A DNA stretch of 64,000 bases from JADJPO01 sp963828555 (GTDB lineage Bacteria > Actinomycetota > Actinomycetes > Actinomycetales > Kineosporiaceae). The stretch is from assembly GCA_963828555.1 (NCBI GenBank), contig CAWHEL010000005.1, forward strand, positions 558,001 to 622,000, given 5' to 3'. Below are positions 7,814 to 17,857 of the stretch, piece after piece; the stretch's first letter is position 1; each line of letters begins with the position of its first letter. The position numbers and the translations under genes are program-made. The notes under the pieces were generated by a model. It was given only the letters and a program-made list of their open reading frames with translations. It was not told where the DNA came from and searched no databases.

Positions 7814-8356
7814 TCAGCGGATGCGCAGGGCCAGCACGGCGTCCAGGCCGACGGTGACGACGCCACGCACCGCCGTCAGCCGTCGCGGCTCGCCGGTGGG
7901 ATGCTCGGCGACGTCCACGTGATCGGCGCCGACGCGGTCGAGGGTGCCCTCGATCACGGCGCCGCCGCGCAGCTGCAGCCGCACCGCGGACCGGTCGCGC
8001 GCGATCCGGCGCAGCACCACCGTGAGCGGCACCCGCCGGTCCAGTCGATCGGCGTCGGCCGCCCCGGTCCTCGCGAGACCCGATACCGCAGCCACGGCCG
8101 CCAACGGCACCAGAACCGGCCCGGCGGCGTCCAGTGCGACCCAGGTCGCCCCGACGTGCTCGATCCGCCCCGACACCGACTCGCCGCCGGTGAGCCGGAG
8201 ACCGACCTCGCGACCCCGGTGCGCGCGGAGCCGATCAGCCACGGTGAGGGCGGCGTGCTCGGCTCGGGTACGCTCGGCGACATCGGCCTCGAAGGCGGCT
8301 CGCCGTTCGGCCTCGCCCGCGGCCTCGAGGTCCTCGAACAGCCGGTCCCAGCGCAC
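7814..8356 (-). CDS. Conserved actinobacterial protein, possibly Sm-like fold
   Basis: About 180 residues from a GTG start at 8356 (VRWDRLFEDLEAAGEAERRAAFEADVAERTR). The N-terminus is a charged helix. The rest is two beta-rich repeats, each with a modify-and-shield pattern: LTGGESVSGRIEHVGATWV and LRGGAVIEGTLDRVGADHV. The repeated GxxhxGxhxxVGxxxh pattern resembles small beta-barrels of the Sm/RNA-binding type, but I do not recognise a named family. It is soluble, with no signal peptide. It lies 17 bp downstream of a GNAT gene on the same strand. The function is unknown. Confidence 0.65.
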   Translation of the reverse strand: MRWDRLFEDLEAAGEAERRAAFEADVAERTRAEHAALTVADRLRAHRGREVGLRLTGGESVSGRIEHVGATWVALDAAGPVLVPLAAVAAVSGLARTGAADADRLDRRVPLTVVLRRIARDRSAVRLQLRGGAVIEGTLDRVGADHVDVAEHPTGEPRRLTAVRGVVTVGLDAVLALRIR

Positions 8357-8373
8357 GGGGCCGAGGCTACAGG

Positions 8374-8874
8374 TCAGGGCGCGGCAGGTTCGGTCCGCTC
8401 CCCGCAGCGCACGAACCCCCGGGCCTCGTAGTTGGGCAGCGCCGCCGGGGAGTCCAGCGAGCAGGTGTGCACCCATACCCGGCGTGTGCCCGGCACCTGC
8501 CAGGCGCGGTTCACCACCTGGGTGAGCAGCCAACCTCCGAGCCCTGCTCCGCTCAGGCCAGGCGCCAGGCCGAAGTACGCCAGCTCGACCTCGCCGTCGC
8601 GCGGATGCAGTTCGGCGTACCCGGCCGGGGAGCCGTCCAGCCAGCAGGTCCACAACTCGCTGGCCTGCGCCCAGTCCTGCCACTGCCGGTCCGTCCAGGG
8701 CAACCGGTCGACCCAGTGCCACGGGCCGCCGACCAGCTCGTAGAAGAACCGACTGAGATGGGGCGCCGGATGCTCGGCCCGCATCAGCTGCGGACGACGC
8801 AGCGGATCGCGACCGGGGCGCACCGCCGCCGCGTCGGTCATCTCCAGCGTCCACACCGTCACCGGGCCTGTCAC
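8374..8874 (-). CDS. GNAT-family N-acetyltransferase
   Basis: 166 residues, a single GNAT domain. The acetyl-CoA-binding motif A region is VELAYFGLAPGLSGAGLGGWLL, with the GLGGWLL loop in place of the usual Q/RxxGxG/A. The C-terminal strand-helix RVWVHTCSLDSPAALPNYEARGF is typical of the family. It is a cytosolic enzyme; the amine substrate is unknown. It is divergent from the LysM-protein gene, and the 92-bp gap between them carries a palindrome and phased GCGAC repeats. Confidence 0.85.
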   Translation of the reverse strand: MTGPVTVWTLEMTDAAAVRPGRDPLRRPQLMRAEHPAPHLSRFFYELVGGPWHWVDRLPWTDRQWQDWAQASELWTCWLDGSPAGYAELHPRDGEVELAYFGLAPGLSGAGLGGWLLTQVVNRAWQVPGTRRVWVHTCSLDSPAALPNYEARGFVRCGERTEPAAP

Positions 8875-8906
8875 AGAAGTCAGCGTAATCGGACGCTCTG
8901 GACAGC

Positions 8907-8960
8907 CAGAGGAACCCTCTGTTGTCTAGCGACAGCAAGCGACATCAAGCGACTACAAGG
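8907..8960. promoter_or_regulatory. Palindrome and 10-bp-phased repeats upstream of LysM gene
   Basis: A perfect inverted repeat CAGAGG-AAC-CCTCTG is at 8907-8921. It is followed by three AGCGAC copies spaced 10 bp apart (8928, 8938 and 8948), that is one per helical turn. They lie directly before the Shine-Dalgarno of the gene at 8967 (AAGGACGA). The arrangement suggests a cooperative regulator site. No known box was matched. Confidence 0.4.
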
Positions 8961-8966
8961 ACGAAG

Positions 8967-9635
8967 ATGAAGCCTCCGGCGCGCAGCACGCCCCGCCCCA
9001 CCGCGGCCGGGATCACCCTGGCCCTCGGCTGTCTGACGGCCGGATGGGCCCTCACCACCGCGCTCGCCTTCGCCGCCCGCTCGTCCTGGGCCGCGGCGAG
9101 CCGGCCGGCACCCCGGGCCGACGAGGTGATCGCCGCCCTCGCCGCTCTCGCCGCCACGACGCTGAGTGGCTGGCTGTGCCTGGGTGCCAGTCTCAGTGCC
9201 GCCGTCGCGGTCCAGCGCGGCGCCGGCCGCTCCGCCCGGCGCACGGGCCGGGTGGCCGAGGCCGTCGCTCCGACCAGGCTCCGGCATGCCCTGGCGGTGA
9301 CGGTCGGGCTGTCCCTGGCGGCCGTCGCCGTTCCGGCCCAGGCCCACGCCGAGCGTTCGCCCTCCACTCCACCCATTGCGGCGGTCGATGTCTCCTGGGG
9401 CCGGGTACCCGCCCAGCCCGCGACCTCCGCCCCACCCACAGGAGCACCCGGCCGGACGGTCGTGGTCCGGCCCGGCGACACGCTGTGGGGCCTTGCCGCG
9501 CAACGGCTCCCGCCTCCGGCGACGGACGCCGAGATCGCCGCTTCCTGGCCCGGCTGGTTCGTCGCGAACCGCGAGGTGATCGGCCCCGATCCTCACCGCA
9601 TCCTGCCTGGACAGCGCCTCACCCCACCCCGCTGA
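8967..9635 (+). CDS. LysM-domain membrane protein
   Basis: 222 residues. Start ATG at 8967, with AAGGACGA a few bases upstream. Three hydrophobic segments lie at about residues 12-36, 53-84 and 108-126, followed by a Pro/Ala linker. A single LysM domain occupies about 164-218 (TVVVRPGDTLWGLAAQRL ... NREVIGPDPHRILPGQRL). LysM binds GlcNAc-containing glycans of peptidoglycan, so the domain is expected outside the membrane. The next gene (DUF6459) follows after 39 bp, and the pair probably forms an operon. The likely role is in envelope organisation; the specific function is unknown. Confidence 0.82.
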   Translation: MKPPARSTPRPTAAGITLALGCLTAGWALTTALAFAARSSWAAASRPAPRADEVIAALAALAATTLSGWLCLGASLSAAVAVQRGAGRSARRTGRVAEAVAPTRLRHALAVTVGLSLAAVAVPAQAHAERSPSTPPIAAVDVSWGRVPAQPATSAPPTGAPGRTVVVRPGDTLWGLAAQRLPPPATDAEIAASWPGWFVANREVIGPDPHRILPGQRLTPPR

Positions 9636-9674
9636 CCGCCCGCTCGCCCGGACGCCTCACTCCCGGAGACCACG

Positions 9675-10262
9675 ATGCCCGCCCAACTGCTCGACCCCGC
9701 ACCCACGCTGCGCCGGTTGCCGGTGCCTGCGACCGCCCCCCGATCCGCCGTGCGCGTGATCAGTGATCACCGGCCGGACGGCGGCGTCCCCGGCCAGGGC
9801 GCCCTCAGCCTGGACGGCGCGCGCCCGGCCGAGGTGCCCACCGAGCGCCGGCCCCCGCGTGGTCCGGCGGCCCTGGCCGCCTTCTGCGCGAGAACACCGA
9901 CGTCCGCGCAGGCGCTGCCCGACCCCCGGCGCTGGGCCGGCCAGTTCGTGCAGGCCGCGGTCGAGGTGTCCGCCGGGTACCGACCTGCCAGCCAGCTGTC
10001 CCGCTGGACCAGCGAGGAGGTGTACTCCGGGGTGACCCGGCGTGCGCGTCTGTCCGGCCGCAACGAACCCCGCGTGATCGCCCAGGGGCGGCGCGTTGCC
10101 CCACCACCGGCCCGGGTGCAGTCGGTGCGCATCTGCAGCCCGGCCGACGGTGTGATCGAGGCCTGCGCCGTGGTCCGCGATTGTGAGCGGACCCGTGCCG
10201 TCGCCCTGCGGATGGAAGGACTGGACGGGCGCTGGCGGGTGACCGCGCTGGAGATCGGGTGA
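9675..10262 (+). CDS. DUF6459 (Rv3-type hypothetical near secA)
   Basis: 195 residues. The C-terminal half carries the family pattern RVQSVRICSPADGVIEACAVVRDCERTRAVALRMEGLDGRWRVTALEIG, which I recognise as a conserved actinobacterial family often found beside secA. The N-terminus is Pro/Arg-rich and probably disordered. The function is unknown. The stop codon (10260-10262) abuts the convergent secA stop codon (10263-10265) with no spacing, so the two transcripts must overlap at their 3' ends. Confidence 0.7.
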   Translation: MPAQLLDPAPTLRRLPVPATAPRSAVRVISDHRPDGGVPGQGALSLDGARPAEVPTERRPPRGPAALAAFCARTPTSAQALPDPRRWAGQFVQAAVEVSAGYRPASQLSRWTSEEVYSGVTRRARLSGRNEPRVIAQGRRVAPPPARVQSVRICSPADGVIEACAVVRDCERTRAVALRMEGLDGRWRVTALEIG

Positions 10263-12995
<2,733 letters not shown>

Positions 12996-13157
12996 AGCGA
13001 TACTCCCAAGTCCTCTGCCGGCACGGCTCTTCGGGTGTACGGGCCCTGAAGGGCACGACGAACGGAGCAGCCTCACGGTGCCCCCTACGGCCATCGTAGT
13101 CTCACCAGGGGTGCCGCCCCGCCCGCCGCGGAGGGGGGCGCCTGGCACGCTGAGCAG

Positions 13158-13820
13158 GTGCGCGTACCTGCCTGGGCCCCACTCCTGACCGACACCGCCA
13201 CCGCCCCTGCGCTGGCTCTGCGTGGGCACCGGCCGGAGGACCTCGACGCCGTCCTGGACCAGTGCCGAGACCCGGAGTTCGAACGCTGGACCGGGGTGCC
13301 CTGGCCCTATCTGCGCTCGCACGCCCAGGAGTTCGTGCGCACGCGGGAGGCCGAGTGGACGGCCGGGCGCTACCTGGGCCGGGCCGTGGAGCTGGACGGC
13401 CGGTTCGCCGGCACGGTCGACCTCCGTCCGGACGGCGCCGGCTCGGCCGAGCTCGGATACGGCCTGGCTGCGTGGGCGCGCGGCCGGGGGGTCACCGGCC
13501 GGGCGCTGCGACTGTTCCTGCCCTGGGCGTTCGACGTCCTCGGGCTGGACGTGGTGACCTGGCGTGCGGTCGCCGGCCACTGGGCCAGCCGGCGGGTGGC
13601 ATGGGGGGCGGGCTTCCACGTCACGGGCCAGGTGCCCGCCCTGCTGGTCCACCGTGGACGGCGGGTCGACGGCTGGACCGGCTGGCTGCAGCGGGGCGCC
13701 CCGCTGAGCCCGGCCCATCCGTGGTTGACCTGCCCACCCTGTCCGGCGGGGCGGCTGTCCTGCGCCCGCACCGGGACGAGGACGCCGAGGCCATGGCGGT
13801 GGCCTGCTCCGATCCACTGA
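13158..13820 (+). CDS. GNAT acetyltransferase, first half of an apparently frameshifted tandem protein
   Basis: GTG start at 13158. About 190 residues form one GNAT domain (LALRGHRPEDLDAVLDQCRDPEF ... ELGYGLAAWARGRGVTGRALRLFLPWAF, then VAWGAGFHVTG). The last about 35 codons (after LSPAHPW) are out of register: the sequence at 13721-13731 reads as if one G were missing from TGGTTGGACCTG. With that base the frame would continue as WLDLPTLSGG into the second GNAT domain. Either it is a true frameshift that truncates a two-domain enzyme, or a sequencing error, or two overlapping genes. Confidence 0.65.
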   Translation: MRVPAWAPLLTDTATAPALALRGHRPEDLDAVLDQCRDPEFERWTGVPWPYLRSHAQEFVRTREAEWTAGRYLGRAVELDGRFAGTVDLRPDGAGSAELGYGLAAWARGRGVTGRALRLFLPWAFDVLGLDVVTWRAVAGHWASRRVAWGAGFHVTGQVPALLVHRGRRVDGWTGWLQRGAPLSPAHPWLTCPPCPAGRLSCARTGTRTPRPWRWPAPIH

Positions 13821-14293
13821 CCCAACACTGGTTGCCGCTGCTGCCCAGCCCGTACACCGTGGCGCGGGCCCACGAACACCTGTTCCAGATCACCGACGAC
13901 AGGGCGAGCGGACGCACCCTGCACTGGGCAGTCAGTGCCTCTGGCACCGATCCGGCCACCACTGCGCTGCTCGGTGAGATCGGCCTGCACATCGACGTTC
14001 GCGAAGGCACTGCTGAGGTCGGGTACTGGGCGCATCCGCAGGGGCGTGGCCGGGGGCTGACCACGGCCGCCGTCCGGCTGGCCACCCGGCATGCTCTGCT
14101 GCCGGTGGAGGACGGCGCTCTCGGCCTGCGCCGGGTGCTGCTGCGGGCCGCCGCAGGCAATCCCGCCTCGCAACGGGTGGCCCTGGCGGCCGGCTTCACC
14201 CGCAGCGGTGTGGACCGGGACGGCGAGCGACTGCGGGACGGCACGGTGCAGGACATGATCCGGTTCGACCTGCTCGCCGCGGAATGCCCCTAG
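13721..14293 (+). CDS. GNAT acetyltransferase, second half of the tandem protein
   Basis: A separate frame encoding a complete second GNAT domain: AAVLRPHRDEDAEAMAVACSD, VGYWAHPQGRGRGLTTAAVRLATRHAL (motif A, QGRGRGL), and NPASQRVALAAGF. If translated alone, the best start is GTG at 13721, overlapping the first gene by 100 bp; no clear ribosome site is seen. Tandem GNAT proteins of this composition are common in actinomycetes, so a single protein interrupted by a one-base deletion is the simpler reading. The stop codon lies inside the loop of a terminator-like hairpin. Confidence 0.65.
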   Translation: MVDLPTLSGGAAVLRPHRDEDAEAMAVACSDPLTQHWLPLLPSPYTVARAHEHLFQITDDRASGRTLHWAVSASGTDPATTALLGEIGLHIDVREGTAEVGYWAHPQGRGRGLTTAAVRLATRHALLPVEDGALGLRRVLLRAAAGNPASQRVALAAGFTRSGVDRDGERLRDGTVQDMIRFDLLAAECP

Positions 14294-14303
14294 GAGGCAT
14301 TCC
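14281..14303 (+). terminator. Hairpin at end of tandem GNAT gene
   Basis: GGAATGCC (14281-14288), 7-nt loop, GGCATTCC (14296-14303): a perfect 8-bp stem between two convergent genes. There is no T-tract, as is common for actinobacterial terminators. Confidence 0.55.
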
Positions 14304-14313
14304 CGACGGACGT

Positions 14314-14967
14314 TCAGCCGAAGTCGAGTGGGCTGACACTCACTCGGTCGACGGCGATCCGCAGCTGACCGGCGAAGGCGGCCCGGGCGGCGTCCAGCTG
14401 GCCCTGGGTGACGCTCTGCCCGACGTAGACCATGGAGACGTCGTCCCCCTCGGCGTAGAAGAAGTCGCCCTGCGGCAGCCGGGCGAGCGCCGCTCCGACC
14501 GGTTCGCCGCGGCCCTGCTCCAGGTCGGTGCTGAAGGTGAATGCGACCACCGTCACCGAGCGCACCCGCACCCTGTACCAGGGCTTCTTCGCCACCAGCG
14601 CCGCGGCCGCGCGGCGCGCCTGGGCCACGCCGCCGGCGCACACCGTGTTCACGTGGGTGCGGTAGACCCCACGGCGCAAGGATGAGTCCGACGGGTCGGG
14701 CAGGCACCCGTCCAGGGAAACCAGCCGGTCGTCGATGACCTGGTCGATCCAGCGCGCCTGCGCGGTGCGGCGCAGGCCGCGAACCACCACGTCGGTGCGG
14801 GCACCGGTGGTGCGCAGCGCGGCCACGGAGACCGAGGCTGCCGCGGGGCGAGCGCCGGCGGATGCCCTGCTCCCGGTGGCCGCACCCGGCGTCACCGAGG
14901 CACCGGCAGGGGCGGCGGTCGGGGCGAGCGCGACCAGCGCAGCGAAAAGGGTTGCAGCGAAACGCAT
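14314..14967 (-). CDS. Secreted protein of unknown function
   Basis: 217 residues with a standard signal peptide (MRFAATLFAALVALAPTAAPAGA, cleavage near residue 23), followed by an Ala/Ser-rich spacer. The mature part has two Cys residues (GCLPDPSD and NTVCAGG) that could form a disulfide. Its sequence includes WIDQVIDDRLVSLDG, VRVRSVTVVAFTFSTDLEQG and DFFYAEGDDVSMVYVGQ. I recognise no family. The pattern suggests a small extracellular domain rather than an enzyme. It is monocistronic between convergent and divergent neighbours. Confidence 0.7.
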   Translation of the reverse strand: MRFAATLFAALVALAPTAAPAGASVTPGAATGSRASAGARPAAASVSVAALRTTGARTDVVVRGLRRTAQARWIDQVIDDRLVSLDGCLPDPSDSSLRRGVYRTHVNTVCAGGVAQARRAAAALVAKKPWYRVRVRSVTVVAFTFSTDLEQGRGEPVGAALARLPQGDFFYAEGDDVSMVYVGQSVTQGQLDAARAAFAGQLRIAVDRVSVSPLDFG

Positions 14968-15051
14968 GAAGGACTCCCAGAGCGATCGGGGGTGGTCCGG
15001 CCGATCGGTCCCCCGCGGCTCGTATCGTACGCGCTCGAACAGGGTGTTCGG

Positions 15052-16263
15052 TCACACTCCGGCGACGGCGGTGGCCAACTCGGCGGAGAGATCTCCCTGC
15101 GGATGCACCGAGACCCCGCTCAGCTCAAGCCATGTCGCCATCCGGACCAGATCCGTGGCGAGCGCCGCCGCGATCATCCCGGGCGTGGCGCGTCCCCGGG
15201 CGGCCTCCCCCTCCAGCCAGGCCGCGCGCACCGACAGCACCCCAGCGGCGCGGTCGGCCTTCAGGTCCACCCGGGCCACCAGCCGGTCGCCGAGCAGGTA
15301 CGGCAGCACGTAGTAGCCGTAGACCCGTTGGGGTGCAGGGGTGTAGATCTCGATCCGGTAGCGCACCCCGAACAACCTCTCGGTGCGCTCACGGAACCAG
15401 ATCAGGGAGTCGAACGGGCTGAGCAACGCTGAGCCCACCACCCGGGCGGGCTGGCGCGCCTGCGGGTCCAGGTAGGCCGGACGACGCCAACCGGCCACCT
15501 GGACCGGGATCAACCGGCCCTCCTCCACCAGCTCGGCCACCGCCTGCCGGGACTGTGCCGCGGTGAGCCGGAAGTAGTCGCGCAGGCAGGCCTCCGTGCC
15601 CACCCCGTGAGCGCGGGCGGCGATCGCCACCAGCTCTCGGCAGGCCTCGGCCTCCTCCGTCACCGCGGCGACGGACCGGTCCCCCGGAGCCGGCAGCACC
15701 CGCTCAGGCAGGTCGTAGCGACGCTCGAACTGGCTGGTCCGGCCCGCGCTGGCCAGCACCCCGCAGCGGAACAGGTACTCGATGGCCATCTTGGCCTCGC
15801 TCCAGTTCCACCCCCACTCGACCCGGTCGGCCCGGTCGGCCCGCTCCCGGGTCCCCAGGACGGCCTCGATCTCGGCCGAGGTCAGCGGGCCGCCGCCGGC
15901 CACCACCTCCTGCACGGTCTCCAGCAGCCGTGGCCGGTCCTGGGCCAGCCGTCGCAACCCCGCCCAGGCCTCCTGCGCGGCGCGCTCCATCCGGAACCCG
16001 AGCAGCCGGTGGGTGGCTGGGGCGGTGAAGGAGGCCTGGTGCCCCCAGTACTCGACAATCCGGCGCGGCGGTCGGCTCGCCGCCCGGTCGAGCAGGGCTC
16101 GGGGGTAGGGCCCCAACCGGCTGAACACCGGCAGGTAGTGACTGCGCACCAGCACGTTGACCGAGTCGATCTGCAGCACGCCGATCTCACCGAGGACCCG
16201 GTCCAGGTGCCGCGCCGTGACCGCGCCTCGCGGATGAGCGCGCCCCAGACCCTGCGCGGCCAC
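15052..16263 (-). CDS. YcaQ/AlkX-type winged-helix DNA glycosylase
   Basis: 403 residues from the GTG at 16263. It matches the HTH_42/YcaQ family. The active-site loop is LQIDSVNVLVRSHYLPVFSRLGPY, with the QxD motif at Gln31-Ile-Asp33, then YWGHQASF, and late in the protein PFDSLIWFRERTERLFGVRYRIEIYTPAPQRVYGYYVLPYLLGDRLVARVDLKADR. Family members unhook interstrand DNA crosslinks or remove bulky alkyl adducts. The family N-terminus LSLAQARRIAVAAQGL is encoded in frame just upstream of the GTG, but only CTG codons could start it, so the true start may be a CTG near 16305-16290. Confidence 0.85.
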   Translation of the reverse strand: MAAQGLGRAHPRGAVTARHLDRVLGEIGVLQIDSVNVLVRSHYLPVFSRLGPYPRALLDRAASRPPRRIVEYWGHQASFTAPATHRLLGFRMERAAQEAWAGLRRLAQDRPRLLETVQEVVAGGGPLTSAEIEAVLGTRERADRADRVEWGWNWSEAKMAIEYLFRCGVLASAGRTSQFERRYDLPERVLPAPGDRSVAAVTEEAEACRELVAIAARAHGVGTEACLRDYFRLTAAQSRQAVAELVEEGRLIPVQVAGWRRPAYLDPQARQPARVVGSALLSPFDSLIWFRERTERLFGVRYRIEIYTPAPQRVYGYYVLPYLLGDRLVARVDLKADRAAGVLSVRAAWLEGEAARGRATPGMIAAALATDLVRMATWLELSGVSVHPQGDLSAELATAVAGV

Positions 16264-16301
16264 CGCGATCCGGCGGGCCTGCGCGAGGCTCAGATGTGCG
16301 T

Positions 16302-16925
16302 TCAGACGGCCGCTTCCACGCTCTCATGCACGGTCAGCCGGATCACGCCGTAGTTCCACCCGTGACGGCGGTAGACCACGCTCGGCAGCCCGCTGTCGGC
16401 GTCCTGGAAGAGGAAGAAGTCGTGACCGACCATCTCCATCTCGTAGAGCGCCTGGTCGAGCGTCATCGGCAGTGCCACGTGATCCTTGGTCCGGATCACC
16501 ACCGGACTGGTCTCGTCGTCGTCCGCTCCGATACCTTCCGGGTCCGGCACGTCGGCGGCGGCCGAGACACCGTTGCCGAGCGCACCGGGAGCCCGCACCG
16601 TGGCGGGCCGCTGCCGGCCGTGGTGCACCTTGCGCCGGTCGCCGGTGCGGCGCAGCCGCTCCAGCAACTTGGCCAGGGCCAGGTCGAGCGCTGCGCCGGG
16701 CTCTTCGGCCCGGGCCTCGGCCCGGATCACCGGGCCCTTGCCGCGCAGGGTGATCTCCACCTTCTCGGCGGTCTGGGTCTGGCGCGGGTTGCGCTCGTGC
16801 GAGAGCTCGACATCCGCCCGCTGGGCCTTCGGTGCCAGCTGCCCCACCTTGACCAACTTCTCCTCGGCCAGGCGCCGGAAGCGCTCGGAGACCTCGGTGT
16901 GCCGGCCGGTGATCACGATTTCCAC
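16302..16925 (-). CDS. hpf: Ribosome hibernation promoting factor, long form
   Basis: 207 residues from GTG at 16925, with a strong AGGAGG six bases upstream. The N-terminal HPF/YfiA domain is residues 1-100 (VITGRHTEVSERFRRLAEEKLVKVGQL ... VEITLRGKGPVIRAEARAEE), then a variable linker, then the C-terminal dimerisation domain (about 145-205, VVIRTKDHVALPMTLDQAL, HDFFLFQDADSG, VVYRRHGWNYGVIRL). The long form dimerises 70S ribosomes into 100S particles in stationary phase. It lies downstream of comF, whose stop overlaps its start. Confidence 0.96.
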   Translation of the reverse strand: MEIVITGRHTEVSERFRRLAEEKLVKVGQLAPKAQRADVELSHERNPRQTQTAEKVEITLRGKGPVIRAEARAEEPGAALDLALAKLLERLRRTGDRRKVHHGRQRPATVRAPGALGNGVSAAADVPDPEGIGADDDETSPVVIRTKDHVALPMTLDQALYEMEMVGHDFFLFQDADSGLPSVVYRRHGWNYGVIRLTVHESVEAAV

Positions 16926-17749
16926 GGGATTCCTCCTGCAGTCGAGGGACTACGCGCGCCACTGCTCACGCTAGTCCAGTCGGACCCGGCCGGACAGCCG
17001 GTGTTCGGATGGTCGTCACGCCGCGGTGTTGCACACACGGTAGCCACCCCCGCGACATCCGCCCCCGCGGCACGCAGCGCCCGCACGGCCTCGGCGGCGC
17101 TGGCCCCGGTGGTGAGCACGTCGTCGACCACGATGCACACCCCCGCCGGGAGGCCCCGGGCCCGCACCGCGAAGGCGCCCCGGACGTTCGCTGCCCGCGC
17201 GGCAGCCCCCAGCCCCGCCTGGTCCGCGGTGGCCCTGGCCTGGACCAGTAGCGGGGCGACCCGGTAGGCGACCCCGGAGGTGGCCCCGGAGGTGCAGGAC
17301 GTACCCGCAGGGCGCAGCCGTGCCGACGCTCGATCGGCCAGGATGCGCACGACGTCCTCTCCACGGCGGCGTACCGCGCCGCGGGAGGAGGGCACCGGCA
17401 CCAGCAGCAGCGGAGCGGCGCCGGCACCGAGCGGCCCGAGCCCGGCCACCGCCTGGGCCAGACCGGCGGCGAGGGCGGGACCCAGGTCACGCCGTCCGCC
17501 GTCCTTCCAGGCATGCACCATCCGCGCGGTCGCGCCCTCGTAGCGGGCGCACGAACTCACCTCGAGGCCGGCCAGCAGCACCTGCTGGGCCGGCGAGAGC
17601 GGGGAGCGCACTGCGGCGACGGCGAGCAGCCCGGCGCAGGGGCGGCACAGGGCCACCCCGTTCCGGGCGCACCCGGCGCAGTCCACCGGCAGCACCAGCT
17701 CGAGCAGCGGGCGGAGCAGTGACACGACGGCGGACCGGGCAGCAGCCAT
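16913..17749 (-). CDS. ComF-family amidophosphoribosyltransferase-like protein
   Basis: 278 residues from ATG at 17749 (MAAARSAVVSLLRPLLELVLP). An N-terminal zinc knuckle has Cys24, Cys27, Cys35 and Cys38 (DCAGCARNGVALCRPCAG). A type I phosphoribosyltransferase domain follows, with PRPP loop CIVVDDVLTTGAS near residue 230. ComF proteins act in DNA uptake and in DNA-end metabolism; the precise reaction is not settled. The C-terminal tail after about residue 250 is not conserved. Its stop lies 13 bp inside hpf, so the two are coupled. Confidence 0.9.
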   Translation of the reverse strand: MAAARSAVVSLLRPLLELVLPVDCAGCARNGVALCRPCAGLLAVAAVRSPLSPAQQVLLAGLEVSSCARYEGATARMVHAWKDGGRRDLGPALAAGLAQAVAGLGPLGAGAAPLLLVPVPSSRGAVRRRGEDVVRILADRASARLRPAGTSCTSGATSGVAYRVAPLLVQARATADQAGLGAAARAANVRGAFAVRARGLPAGVCIVVDDVLTTGASAAEAVRALRAAGADVAGVATVCATPRRDDHPNTGCPAGSDWTSVSSGARSPSTAGGIPWKS

Positions 17750-17857
17750 GGAGCCGAGCCTGTCGTCAGGAGGAGGCGGCCGCAGCGCACGGGTCTGCGG
17801 CTGTGGACGATGTGACGTCGCGGGGAGGGTGTGCACGGATCGCCGCCGCCGTGGCGA

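Noticed and set aside
12996..13817. In-frame upstream extension of secA
   Set aside because: Low-complexity Pro/Arg sequence overlapping the divergent GNAT gene; a proper GTG with GGGAG exists at 12995.
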